Shown: positions 1-11,526 of the stretch, piece by piece
Layout: each line of letters begins with the position of its first letter
How positions within the stretch are numbered: the first letter of the stretch is position 1
NCBI GenBank assembly: GCA_010093605.1
Contig: MU004189.1
Span: forward strand, 1,619,834-1,683,833
From: Lophium mytilinum
Lineage: Eukaryota; Ascomycota; Dothideomycetes; Mytilinidiales; Mytilinidiaceae
Length of the DNA: 64,000 nucleotides
Direction of reading: 5' to 3'
Notes under the pieces: model-generated
Told to the model about the DNA's origin: nothing
Databases searched by the model: none
What the model saw: only the letters and a program-made list of their open reading frames with translations
Made by a program: the position numbers and the translations under genes

Positions 1-3000
1 TTAAATTTCTGACGATGCTTCGGGGAACCCTCGTGTCCGCAATTTATACCAAGACCACCGAGATCAGTATCGGTGCCCTCGATGACTCCGCCGCTGTTAC
101 TCTTATGAGCACAGATGTGGAGAGACTCGTTAAAGGTCTTCGGGGCATGCATGACCTTTGGGCAAACGTTCTCCAATTCATCCTGGCTACATGGTTGCTA
201 GGGGAGAAACTTGGGTGGGCCTGCGTTGCTCCTATCATAGTCACGATAGGTACCCGTCCAGCAGCCTTTAGCATCGAAATCCTGCTGATGGCATTCAATC
301 TATAGTGTCCGCCGCGGTAACTTTGCGCCTCTCGTCAACGACCCAAAAGAAGCAGCTCAAGTGGATCATGCGAATTCAAAAGCGCATTGGTAGGTAGCAA
401 CCTTCCGTATCTTGAATGCATGCTGACATCTAAATTCGTCCCAGGTGTTACTTCGAGTATGCTTGGTTCTATCAAAGGCATTAAAATAGCGGGTTTGACC
501 AGAAAGCTCACGGACCTCATCCAAAATTTACGAAAAGATGAAGTCAAAGATGCCAAAGGCTTTTGGTTGCTCGGAGCTTATACCTCTACGCTAGGATTTG
601 TTCCCCTCTTGATATCGCCCGTCGCAACGTTTGCCATCTTTGCCGTCATTGCGGCTAAAGACCATTCTACCATGGACGCCCCACGCCTCTTTACTTCCTT
701 GTCATTACTGATGCTTTTGACTCAGCCGCTATTTTCCCTGTTCGGAGATATCGTCGACCTGAGGGCTACATTTGGATGCTTTGAAAGGATTGAGAAGTTT
801 TTGCTATCCGAGACTAGATCCGACCACCGACTTGTGTTGTCCCCTCCATCCACATCATCGAGTCGAATGTCCCAGCCTGCACTATCCTCCAGGAGTCAGA
901 ATTGGGATGCATCAAACGACAATATTGAGCTCGTCGGCATATCCCAAGTCTCCAGGAATCAGAACAGCATCGGGTCTAACTCCGGGATCGTAAGCATACG
1001 AGACGGCGCCTTCGGTTGGAAGCAAGACGAGGAGCCCGTGTTGCGAGACATTAATCTGGAAATTCGGTCATCGGAGCTGACGATGTTAATCGGTCCCGTT
1101 GCTTCTGGAAAATCCACTCTGCTGAAAGCTATTCTGGGTGAAACCCCAAGCTCAATGGGATTCGTTCATGTCTCAACACTTGATATAGCGTGGTGCGAGC
1201 AAACTCCTTGGCTCTCAGTAAGCCCCTAAACACTCACTGGCTCGTCTCCTTGCTGATGATATACTTCTCAGAACTCTTCCGTCCGAAAGACCATTCTTGG
1301 CTTCTCGAGCTTCAACCAGGACCATTACAAGGCTGTGGTCTACAGGTAAGTTCTCGGGCGCTGTTTTACTTCTTGGCTATACTAACTGTCCACAGCTGCG
1401 ATCTTGAGAATGATATCGACTCTTTTCCCAATGGTGATCAGACTATCGTAGGAAGTAATGGCGTTTCCTTGAGCAGCGGCCAGAAGCAAAGACTTGCAAT
1501 CGCTCGAGCAATCTACTCTAAGAGGAAACTTGCAATCTTCGATGATGTTTTCAGTAGCATGGATGCCACTACTCAGAGTAACGTTTTTGATCGTTTGTTT
1601 GGGCCTCATGGCCTATTGCGTCAGTGGGGAACAACGGTCATCATCGCTACGCATGCAGGTACTGTTCCTTATTTCGCGGTTTCTCCCTTGCGCTCCACTA
1701 ATGTAACGTACGTAGTGACACTTCTTCCACACGCTGATCACATCATTGCACTTGGAACCAATGGGAGAATAATAGAGCAGGGCACTTTCGACGAGTTGAA
1801 CGTTGCTGATGGATACGTTCGGAGCTTTTGTCTCAAGAGCCGTGTTCAAAGGCCCGCCGATGAGATAACGCCGACTGATGCAACTACGAGTGACGCCTCA
1901 AACCCGCCCAAGAAAAATGAGCCAAAATCCGCCGCTGCCGGAGACAAAGCCAGGCAACTCGGCGATTGGTCAATTTACCGCTATTATTTCCAAACTATTG
2001 GGTGGAAGTTGACTTGTGTATTCTTTCTTCTAGAGATCTGCTGGGCATTCTTTTCTACATTTCCAAGTAAGTTGACTGAGAAATAATTTCTATGTATCAT
2101 GTCGCATCCATGCTGACTCTGACTAGCTATCTGGTTGAAGTGGTACTCTGACTCCAACGCTGCTCAACCAAACCAGCATACGGGTTACTATCTGGGTGTG
2201 TATGCGGCTCTCCAAGTCATTGGGCTAAGTGGGTTCGCGTTCCTAACGTGGTGAGTTCTCTGACTTAGCAATGTCATTGGCGCAAATTCGGGTGCTAATC
2301 ATGTTCCGCAACCAACAGGTTCTCGTTCAACATCATGGCTATGAAGGCTGGCACGAGACTACACGAAATCACTCTAAAAACAGTGATGGGGTAGGAACTT
2401 ATCCATTTCTAGGATTCATAGTGTGCTAATCGAAATTGCAGAGCTCCCATGTCATTCTTCAGCAATACAGACACCGGATCAATTGTCACTAGGTATCTAA
2501 CAAAGCCCATTTCGGCCGCATCAATTCTCACTCTGCTTCAGGTTTAGCCAGGATATGCAGCTCATCGACGGCAGCCTTCCGCTTGCCCTCATGGCCGTTG
2601 TAGCAAGTACGTTATGACCAATCGAATACTGAGTCCTTCTCAGTTAGCTGAACCCTATTGTAGATCTGCTCATTTGCCTCGGCCAAATGGCACTCATCGC
2701 ATCTGCTGCATACTACGTTGCCATTAGCTTTCCATTGCTCCTAGTCGTGTTTTATTCCGTGCAGAAATACTATCTGAGGACGTCCAGACAAATGCGCTTC
2801 CTAGATCTCGAAGAGAAAGCACCGGTATAGTAAGTTAATATGCTTCTTGAGTAAAGTATCTTTCCCTAACGCGATTGTACTATAGCACACAATTCATTGA
2901 ATCTCTCAGTGGGCTTGCGACTATCCGAGCCTTTTCTTGGCAGAAACCTTCTATTGAGCACAACCATAAGCTGGTTGACAACTCCCAGAAGCCGTTCTAC

Positions 3001-4179
3001 CTTCTATTCATGATCCAAACCTGGCTCACCCTAGTCCTCGATCTCATTACCATGGCACTTGCTATTCTTGTAGTCGCGGTCGCCGTAAAGATGCGCGACA
3101 CCATCTCCGTTGGATTTACTGGTGTTTCGCTCACCCAGATCATCTCTTTCACAGCAAACCTGAAGCTGTGTCTGTTGTTTTGGACTCAGTTGGAAACGTC
3201 AATAGGTGCTGTGGCCAGGGTCAAACAGTTCAGCAATAGCACCGCGAACGAAAATGTGGCGTCGGAGAATCAGGAACCACCCACGGAATGGCCACAGACA
3301 GGAGCTGTAAAGATCGAGAACGTCTGTGCAGCGTACATGTAAGTCTGACTTCGCCATTGAATCAATCCGTGCTTACAATGCTCCGTAAAGTGCAAATGCC
3401 GATAAAGCGTTAGACGACGTCTCACTCTCTGTGCGCCCCGGCGAGAAGGTCGGCATTTGTGGTCGGACAGGCAGTGGGAAAAGCACCCTCACGCTTGCCC
3501 TTGTTCGTATGATCGAGCTTACAGCAGGGAAAATCACCATTGACGATCTCGATATCTGCACAATGCCACGTCATCGAGTTCGCTCTCAGCTTAATGTCAT
3601 GGGCCCAGACCCCTACTTTCTCGACGGAACTGTTCGCTTGAACCTCGACCCGCATTCCAATGCTACAGACGATGCGATGGCCACAGCTCTGAGGAAAGTA
3701 CAGCTGTGGGATAAGTTGACGCCTAAAGGCGGATCAGACGCTGAGTACGGAGACGATATGTTTAGCCATGGTCAGAAGCAGTTGTTTTGCCTGGCCAGAG
3801 CGATGCTGCGGCCCGGGAAACTAGTGATAATGGATGAAGTGACGAGCAGGTAGGCATCCGTTTCTTCCCCCCCTCTCCTCCTTCTCTACTTCTGCATATC
3901 CTAACCCATCTACTTCGTATCAGCGTCGATCTAGATACAGACGCGTTGATGCAGTCCCTCATCCGTACTGAGTTCCAACATTGTACCGTCATAACCATTG
4001 CGCACCGTATCGAAACGATCCTAGACTATGACCGCGTCATTGTTATGGATAAGGGAACGATCGCCGAGTCCGGGAATCCACAGCTGCTTTTGGAGCAGGA
4101 CTCCATGTTCAAGGCATTGTATGATTCTGCTCGGATCGATCGGCAAGGGAAGGGGAAAGGGAAAGCTCTAGAGGCTTGA
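1..4179 (+). CDS. ABC transporter, subfamily C (MRP type), 5' end outside window
   Basis: ATP-driven full-length export pump of the ABCC/multidrug-resistance-associated family, probably in the plasma or vacuolar membrane. The frame is open at base 3, so the N-terminal membrane domain starts upstream. I infer 14 exons: 1-249, 306-389, 445-1217, 1272-1345, 1396-1658, 1716-2066, 2127-2250, 2319-2390, 2442-2492, 2542-2606, 2664-2829, 2886-3338, 3391-3849, 3924-4179. Order: end of TMD1, NBD1 (Walker A GPVASGKST near 1090, signature LSSGQKQ, Walker B ending FDD), TMD2, then NBD2 (Walker A GRTGSGKST near 3463, signature FSHGQKQ, Walker B LVIMDE). NBD1 has Asp where the catalytic Glu normally sits while NBD2 keeps Glu, the asymmetric arrangement typical of ABCC proteins. 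All joins keep frame and give the fungal family's sequence order. The substrate cannot be read from the sequence. Confidence 0.9.
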
Positions 4180-5360
4180 GTATGCGCGATGGTGAGCTGA
4201 GCGAGGTGGCTTCTTAGGGTAAATGCGACTCGCCCGGCCTCTGCGATGGAATTTGTAGCACTCGCATTTGTCGAAGGTCACTAAAACCCATCTAACTGTA
4301 GGTCTCATTAGCACTCTCGATGTCGTTTTTCTGATAGTGGGTTTGATCCCCCCGAAGGAGCCTTACTGGTAGTGAAGCCTGGCTAGAGGAATTGAGCTCC
4401 TAAGGCTCCATTAGTAGGCTTGACTAAATTCAAGAACAGCTGTTGTCATGCGCCGAGAGCAAGCGTAAACAGATGTAGTTGTTTCAGTACTGGCTCGTCG
4501 TTCACAGTATAGCAAGATACCGCCGGTCAAGTCATCCCACTGCGCCTCGCACTCCTTCAGTTCTTGGCAGGTACCTCCAACGAAAGATTAATCCGCTATC
4601 ATAGTCCCTTCCAACGCCGGTGGTGTATCTCGATGGAGTCGGCTTGCATCGCTGAAGTCTGTCATTCACTGTCCAGGCAACAGACTCAGCATGCCCCGTT
4701 CGGTCGTCTCAATTGAGTGTTTGATGTCATTTCGAGGACGTAAAAAAGCCTGGAAAGACCCCCAAGAGCAATTTAACCTGCTGTATATATCCTATTCGTC
4801 AAGTTTCATGCCCGGTTCGTGTTGTGGTTGGTCGACTCCTAACCCCCGAACCCACCTCCCTCGCCAACTGCAACCACAACCACAGCATACCCATCCACTG
4901 CCTTTCTCATGGCTAACACTATGCCACTCCTCTCTCGTTCCGGCCTTCTTCCAAGAGTCTTGTCGTCTATAGAATCATTGTTTGTGTTGCGTCTCTTGAG
5001 AAGTAGATGGTGAGATGCATCGCCCGCCGCTCCTCAGTCATCATTCACCAAAACCTCCCAGAATCAGGGCATTTCTTTCCACGACATTCCATGCCTTGAT
5101 GCCGGTGATATGCGTACTCGTGCCTGTCCCGGAAAATGAATTTCGTCGGGGTATTTCAACTCGCCTCCTGCCACGTACCTCGACCTTTCATCAACACAAT
5201 ACACCAACTTACAGCTGGAGACGTGTCCATCCAACGACACTTTTGCTTCCACCTGTAACGACTGCGTACTATCTCACCCTGTGTATTGCAACTCTAATCT
5301 CTTCTCTCTCCTCCTCGAAAGCTTCCTTCACCAGCGAGTTTGGTAGTCAAAACCGCCGCC
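4180..5360. other. Intergenic region between ABC transporter and membrane-protein gene
   Basis: No supportable gene. The right half (about 4840-5340) is pyrimidine-rich, as expected for the promoter and leader of the gene starting at 5361. Short open frames here lack family features and sit in biased sequence. Confidence 0.5.
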
Positions 5361-7832
5361 ATGCTGTGGTACGCTCCAATCCTCTGCGCACTGCAGCTGT
5401 ACAGTGCGCTGTTCCCCAAGGACTCAGTTTCGGGCGCTTTCACTCACTCAACCGAGCTCATCGCGAGCATCCTTCCGTTGCTCCTCGTTGCTATGTATCC
5501 GCAGCTGGGCAATGACTTCTCCTTCGAGCTACCATTCGACCTGGCAGTCAGCGATCAGTCTCTAGCCACCATCAACCCCCTGGGAAGCGACATATCCCTG
5601 GTTGAGGACTTCAACAAGTCCATCTTCGCTCCTTCCTGTAGCGCTACCTATCAACCTGAGGGCTTGAACATGCCGCTGTGGAGTGCAATCCTTCCTAGCT
5701 CTACGGACAACTCGCAAAAGCCATTCACTACGGGCCACCCCGAAACCTCCTCTTCTTCTGGTCGCCCTCCTAGCTCCTCCTCCACTACCTTCACTACTCG
5801 GCCATCGGTTCGCTCTTCTTCGAACAGTCATCGCCCTCGGCCATCGGTTCGTTCTTCTTCGAACAGTCGTCGTCGTACAAGTCCCAAGTCCAAGCCCATG
5901 TCGGATATCTCTTTCCTCGACAGATTGCTATCAGTCGTTGTCAAATACTATCGGGTCTATGACAGTTGGGTGGTCTTGCCAGCACTCACAAAGATTTACC
6001 AGTTCTTTGCGGACTGTCTCGCCTTTTGGTACAAATTTGACCGCTTCATTATCTTGCCCATACTGATCAAGCTTGACAACATGGTCCAAGCTGTCCATGC
6101 TACGGTCTACAGATCAGTTCACCTTATCCAGCAGCTGTGTCACGGATTCGTTGAGGTCTTCCGCGGCGACTCTCACTGGTCCGCTCAGCTAACTCGGCCT
6201 ATACTCACCAAGGTTGCATCGTCGAAAATGCCAACTTACTTCCGAATTGTTCAAGGCTGCTCGTACACGGCCTTCCTGTTCCTCGTAAAAGCCTTCTCTG
6301 TGCCGATTGCTTTCATGATTGTCATTCTCAACACAGTGACAGGATGGTTAGAATCTTCATACGCGAGACCCTCATCCCTGATCGCAGCGCTGGTAAATTT
6401 GGCAAAGGCACTGAACTGTAACCACGGCACTTTCCTCGAGAAACTTGTTTACGAGCAAGGTATGGTCAAGATGTGTGGAGAGCTAGCTTCCTTGGCTTTT
6501 CCGGTCCTGCTTGTCGTGACATGGTTCGTGATCACTCTCCCGTTCTACATCAAAGCGTACATGGGGGTCTACACTAAGCTGTGGCGATTTCTGAAGTCTC
6601 CAGCCAGGACTATCAATGACACTCGCCGTCTCGTCAGAGCCTACGTAACAACGCTCCCAGAGAAGTACCGATCTTTCAAGACAACGTCCTGCGAGGTATG
6701 GCAGTTCCTTCCAATGTATTGGGCAGAGCTCTGCAACAGCCACCCAGTTCTCAGAATAGTTCTCTATATTCCCTCGGTGGTTGCCATGACGCTGGGTGTG
6801 GTAGTCTACACGCTTGGTGCCATAGTTCTCCTCGTCTTCGTCCGAAGTCTGCTGTTCGAGTTGTTCTTGTGGAACTTCGTGGCCAAGAAATTCATTTGGG
6901 GATTCCTTTTGAAAACTTGTATATCGGATGCCCTTCTCGAGAAGTTCTTGGGGCACTTTGTTCTGGAAACTATCACGTGGGAACTGTTGATACAAACCTT
7001 CACATACGAATTCTGGCTCAAGAAGGTCGTCTGGCGAGGAATAGTAGAAACTATACTCTGGAGACTTCTATATTGTCGCTGTATTCGCGCAAATACACGC
7101 CGTTTCATGAACTGGTTCGATGAAACAAAGCTCGGATTGCATACCACTAGGCTCCGGTGGCACTATGGGGACTGTGTGGATGCGTGGGCCCCCATCCGGG
7201 AGGAGGATAGGCTCGCGTTCAGACCCCCTGGCCACTTTCACGACGAGTGGCAGGGTGTGCCAATTTCGACAATCTTGTGGTGCATCAGGTCGCTCACGGA
7301 GAGAAAGAAGTACCTGGCACGAGCTATCGGAGTTGCCCAGCTTGAATACTTCATGCTCGAGTTCAAGTACAAGGTTTGGAACCATAACACGGGAGCGTGG
7401 ATGTTTAACGACCACCAATTTCCTTATGAACAGCGTCTTAAATGGTTCCAACGTTACTTGCAACTTCAAAAGGAGCAGCATCCTGTCCAACCCATCCCAG
7501 GCCTATCGTTCAACTATTCCGGGATGCCTCCAGAAACCCTGTGCAGAGCCGACTACGAACAGCAGCACGCCGCCTTGCAGGAATGGATACACTCTGGGAA
7601 GACGCTTCTCGACCTCATTCGCGAAGAGAACGCGAAGTTGAAGCGATTATCCAAAGGCCGACGACCCTCCGAGTTCAAGTTCGGCCCCAGTTTCGACGAG
7701 CTGTGCCCGTTGCCAGCAGCGCCAGTAGATTACAGCGCGCCCTATGAGATATTCCGGCAATACCTTCATCTCTGTTGCTCACACGGGATCGAACCTGATA
7801 TCCGTGTCAGTCGGGGCTTTGTAGCTTCTTAA
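5361..7832 (+). CDS. Multi-pass membrane protein of unknown function (823 aa)
   Basis: I do not recognise this family. One uninterrupted exon. The frame opens slightly upstream, but the ATG at 5361 follows GCCGCC, a strong eukaryotic start context, so I choose it. After a hydrophobic N-terminus comes a Ser/Thr/Arg-rich low-complexity stretch containing a 13-residue tandem duplication. The middle holds several long hydrophobic segments (near DNA 6270-6350, 6485-6560 and 6745-6850). These are followed by an amphipathic section (about 6850-7080) rich in Leu, Phe and Trp with recurring Glu-x-x-(Leu/Ile)-Trp spacing. The C-terminal 230 residues look soluble and charged, with a Lys/Glu-rich helix. 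Probably an integral membrane protein; no catalytic motif is visible. Confidence 0.72.
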   Translation: MLWYAPILCALQLYSALFPKDSVSGAFTHSTELIASILPLLLVAMYPQLGNDFSFELPFDLAVSDQSLATINPLGSDISLVEDFNKSIFAPSCSATYQPEGLNMPLWSAILPSSTDNSQKPFTTGHPETSSSSGRPPSSSSTTFTTRPSVRSSSNSHRPRPSVRSSSNSRRRTSPKSKPMSDISFLDRLLSVVVKYYRVYDSWVVLPALTKIYQFFADCLAFWYKFDRFIILPILIKLDNMVQAVHATVYRSVHLIQQLCHGFVEVFRGDSHWSAQLTRPILTKVASSKMPTYFRIVQGCSYTAFLFLVKAFSVPIAFMIVILNTVTGWLESSYARPSSLIAALVNLAKALNCNHGTFLEKLVYEQGMVKMCGELASLAFPVLLVVTWFVITLPFYIKAYMGVYTKLWRFLKSPARTINDTRRLVRAYVTTLPEKYRSFKTTSCEVWQFLPMYWAELCNSHPVLRIVLYIPSVVAMTLGVVVYTLGAIVLLVFVRSLLFELFLWNFVAKKFIWGFLLKTCISDALLEKFLGHFVLETITWELLIQTFTYEFWLKKVVWRGIVETILWRLLYCRCIRANTRRFMNWFDETKLGLHTTRLRWHYGDCVDAWAPIREEDRLAFRPPGHFHDEWQGVPISTILWCIRSLTERKKYLARAIGVAQLEYFMLEFKYKVWNHNTGAWMFNDHQFPYEQRLKWFQRYLQLQKEQHPVQPIPGLSFNYSGMPPETLCRADYEQQHAALQEWIHSGKTLLDLIREENAKLKRLSKGRRPSEFKFGPSFDELCPLPAAPVDYSAPYEIFRQYLHLCCSHGIEPDIRVSRGFVAS
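5799..5876 (+). repeat. 39-bp tandem duplication inside the 823-aa protein gene
   Basis: Two adjacent 39-bp units (5799-5837, 5838-5876), nearly identical over their first 31 bases and diverged at the end. Each encodes a 13-residue unit starting RPSVRSSSNS. The length is a multiple of three, so frame is kept, consistent with recent duplication in a disordered linker. Confidence 0.9.
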
Positions 7833-8777
7833 GCTTCTTTTCTTTTCCTGTGTCTCCTTATTCTTCTGTCTCTGCAACTTTGTCCCGACAACCCCTGTAA
7901 TTATCCCCGTGTACCCACAAAAGTCCCCGTATCTCATTGTAGATACCTTGTCCCTTTCTCAGTTCGTCGATATCCCTAACAGGATTTTCTGTCCCTTTTC
8001 ACAGCTCGTGGATATCCCTAACAGGATATCCTGTCCTTCGGGCACTGCATTTGTTTCTGTCCCTTTCCAGCATTGCGTGCGTAGCGAGCGATACCCCCCA
8101 AAAAGATACGGCACAGATACCCCTTCCCCCAAAATGCAGAGACAGATTATTATGAAGATTTGGTGCCTTGCATTGATGTGCTGACCGTGATCGTGATGTG
8201 AGGCTGGGAGTGTGGAGGGTGGCGCAGGTGGTTAGAAATGAAGATGGGTTGGTGGACCGGCTTTGCGAAATGGAAAGGCAGTAAGGAAAAGCGATGTGAT
8301 GATAGTGGTGTTGAGAATCACACGTTTGATGAGTAGATTTAATGCCCGATCTTTGAAGCTGAAAGTGGGAATCGGAGAGTAACTCTGGAAGTTTTGACAA
8401 TGTAGATGAATTGACGAAGCACCTCCAGCGGTTGCGAAGCATGTCATGATTGATATGGAAAGCCTAAGATTGGGAATTGCAACTACTGATAGGTAAATCT
8501 GCTATCTCACATCCGCAGGTGAGGGGCTCCGACCCCATCCGCTTAGGTGCTATTCGAAAGCGCGCTGAAGCACACTCTCAAGATCAAGATATCTTCTCCT
8601 ACCTCGCAAATCGCCCTCAGCCCCACCAAGATATATTCGGCCGTCATACCTAGGATATCATAAACCCAGCCCCGTAAATGCCGCTATGAATATATTCATA
8701 ATGCGTGTACACATTGAGCACATTGAAACACCCCTGACCCGCATTCTCTTGGCCGATATATTAGGTTCTCTTGGAAG
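7833..8777. other. Intergenic region between convergent genes
   Basis: 3' flanks of the 823-aa protein gene (plus) and the Ayg1-like gene (minus). It contains a 41-bp direct repeat (listed separately). No coding sequence is supported: open frames of 60-147 codons here overlap the repeat or lack splice and start context. Confidence 0.5.
7949..8030. repeat. 41-bp imperfect direct repeat, two copies
   Basis: Units 7949-7989 and 7990-8030 are adjacent. Both begin TGTCCCTTT and share GATATCCCTAACAGGAT near the end, with a few mismatches between. They lie about 120-200 bp past the stop codon of the upstream gene, so they may be in its 3' UTR. Confidence 0.85.
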
Positions 8778-10483
8778 CTAGTATTTGGGCTGGAACGGCA
8801 TAGTCTTCATCTGCGAAATTGGGTTTTTGTCTGCGACGTCAAAGATCGCATAGAGCCACTTCAAGATGATAAAGAAGGCATCTGGCTCGCCCATATGCTT
8901 CTTATCAGGGACAAAACTGTAAGGCATATTAGTGTTCAGATCTGATCGCCTGTAAAAGGACCTCGAAGCTGGCGTCATTGCGCGGCTGTGGAAAACTCAC
9001 CGAGCTTCTTTTGGCGCGCCGTGCTGTAGTGCAAGATAGTAGTCATCGATGGGGAAGATTTCGTCTTCCGTACCCTATTACACGTCAGGATACTGCGAGT
9101 TGAGCTGGGGAAAGCGAAGAGTTTACGTTGACCAGCAATAGCCTGGCACACTCCGGCTTGTCAAGTGTGCCGTCTTTCAGCAGCGAGAACTTGTCTGAAG
9201 CCTCCTTCTTGAACTTCTCGATGTCATTCCCGTAACCGTATTTGTAGGCCAGGGTGTTGGCAAGGCTGTTGATATCATTAGCTTGAAAGACCCCCGACGC
9301 CTGTACGTTGGATTGAGCCTACTCAAAGGGATACTCTAAATGGTTGACCTGTTCCAGCCATGCAGGATCGAACATATGGTGCACGCCCCCTCCCTGAGAA
9401 ACCACTCCCGCCAAACGATGCGGTTGCATGTGCGCCAACCGAATGGCATAGTATCCGCCGGTTGAGAATGCCCAGACACACACCTTCTTCTTGTCAATCC
9501 GGTCTTGTGTGTCTATCCAGTCTAGCAAGCTCTCGTATTGCCTGTCCGGGCTCTTTGGGTCGCCAGGAAGCGCGGGTGAGTCTCCTGTTCCGGGAATCTC
9601 GAGCACAATAGTCCCTACACCCTTTTGTCGCCAGCCCTCCATCCACACGGAAAGTTCAGTCCTGTAGCCGTCAAGACCAGTCATGATGATCAGAAGAGGC
9701 GCCGGGGCTTCAGCGGTTGCAGTGTCGGGGAGGAGGTGGTAGATTGGGATATGGGCGCCTTCGCCTTCGATGGCATGTTTATGGGGGACCATGACTTCGT
9801 GAACGGGGTGTGGTCTCAATCTGCATTTGCACGACCTATGTTAGTGGCGCTGAAAGAGGAAAATTTGGGGGCTACGGAGTACGAACCCTAAGCCTTTGAT
9901 GCACATTTCCTTTCCCATCTTCCACGCATACTTCTGCTTCTCCGATCGCGGCGCTGGAAAGCGGGAGATGCGGTACACGGCCGAGGATCGCCTTGTTCGT
10001 TTATCAGTTGGTGTCTGATGCTTGGTCGACAATTCAGAAAGCTTACAGGTAGTACTCCGAAGCCTTCTCAATCTCGCCGGCCTTCTCAGCCTCCTGTGCA
10101 ATCTTTGTGAGTTCCTCAGCTTTGGGGAAATACACCTGGGCGTAAGCGTCCCAGTCGTACGGTTCCTTGAAGTCTTGCTGCGATAGCTATCAGCTGCGCC
10201 CCGGTATATCTAGGTGCCGCTATGAGGAGTTTCTTCGTACCTTCACAAGCTCGTCTACTATGGGCTGGAAGTCCTTGGTGGTGCCAAACATGAATGGGTA
10301 TACGCCCATACTAGCCTATGAAAACGATGGTATTAGCACCGCTAAATGTACACTCTCGAGATAGTGGAAGCGTCGTACTGGAGCCTTCCATTTCGTCTCC
10401 CACAGCTGCTTGAAGGACTCATGATGGGCCGCGGTTTTCTTGAAGTTCTTCTGGATGAAGAACTCGCCTCCTGGTGCTGCCAT
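8778..10483 (-). CDS. Ayg1-like alpha/beta hydrolase (polyketide chain-shortening type)
   Basis: Homologue of Aspergillus Ayg1, which hydrolytically shortens a heptaketide naphthopyrone to 1,3,6,8-tetrahydroxynaphthalene in DHN-melanin synthesis. Related esterases occur in other pigment clusters. I infer eight exons (transcript order): 10379-10483, 10241-10315, 10047-10177, 9887-9991, 9323-9820, 9127-9265, 9001-9074, 8778-8916. They total 421 aa, close to Ayg1 (about 406). Matching blocks include an N-terminal LWETKWK, a central SAVYRISRFP, IPGTGDSP, and EYPF before the fifth intron. By alignment the catalytic triad is Ser258 (in FSTGG), Asp355 and His383 (in HMGEP). Two introns have more than one candidate AG; I chose those restoring family sequence (9266-9322 and 8917-9000). 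The fourth donor, GTTCGT, is unusual. No polyketide synthase lies in the window. Confidence 0.9.
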
Positions 10484-11526
10484 TGTTTAGGAGAGCTATA
10501 TTCAAGGTACCGACAGGTTGTTACGGTGAGAAGTGAGGACGAAAGAGGTTGAGATTGGGTTGCACAAGGGACGGGATTATGACGAGTAATGCCCCACGGG
10601 AGCAGTGTTCTATTTATGCGGCATGAACCGTAGTTCGGACTCTTTTTGCACGGGGCCCGAGTCCGGGAGGGCCTTAATCCGCGAGGTCTCTATAAACGCG
10701 TCGGTCTACACAAAACGCGAGGCACCGCTATGTCCGTGTGGGGAGCCGGCGGGGAGGGGCTTCGGGGTGCCACTTGGATGCCTGAGGCTGCGACTTTCTG
10801 TAAGACAAAGAATCTTACAGAAATATAGAGCGAATAATACTGAGAGCCCAAACATGGATAAGAGTTAAGGATGTGTAGTCGTGGCGTGGTGCTCACAAAA
10901 GTACTCTCAAAGACGTTGTTCCACGACACCTTGTAGGAAGGCTGATCCTAGAGAAGGATTGGCTATCCTAAGTCTAATCAGAATCGCGAACCCGTGTAAG
11001 ACATATAATTAAGAGCTTCACAAAATCAAGCAGAGTACAATCTACGCTGAGAGTATTGAGTCCTAATCTAGAGATATGCTGCTGTGGCGGTAGCTATAGA
11101 GATGCACCTACCCCTGAAGCTTCCACCCTTGCCTGCTAAGAATAACTGCGGGGTAAATCTTGGAGGCGATTCAGCCCTACGAAGTACCGCGAGCGTCCTC
11201 CAACACTTACATCGATCTTGTCGGTTTGCTACGATATGTTGGACAGTCTAATAGGCTTCCCCACGCCTTATGAAGGTATACCCCTACCGCAATTGGACCC
11301 ATCGAGGTATTTACATAGTATCAGCTGGAATGTCTCGAAGCCACCGTCTTCAGGTATTCATGGAGCCTAACTCGTTAGGGATACGGGGCGTATTGGGGGC
11401 GCACGAGGCTGAGGATGCGTCCTCGAGAGCTGAAAACTGCCAAAAACATGGATAGTCCCACATCTCGCCGCAAAGATACACGATAGCCTGACGGAAAGCC
11501 CGCATAAAAGTTCCTACTTGGACATC
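10484..11526. other. Intergenic region between divergent genes
   Basis: About 1 kb separating the Ayg1-like gene (minus) from the CorA-like gene (plus), so it should hold both promoters. A CTATAAAC stretch near 10690 is a possible TATA element facing right, but it lies far from the next start. No convincing gene seen. Confidence 0.45.

Noticed and set aside
4691-5515. Two plus-strand frames of 93 and 166 codons before the 823-aa gene
   Set aside because: Pyrimidine-rich low-complexity translation; the second overlaps the true start in another frame.
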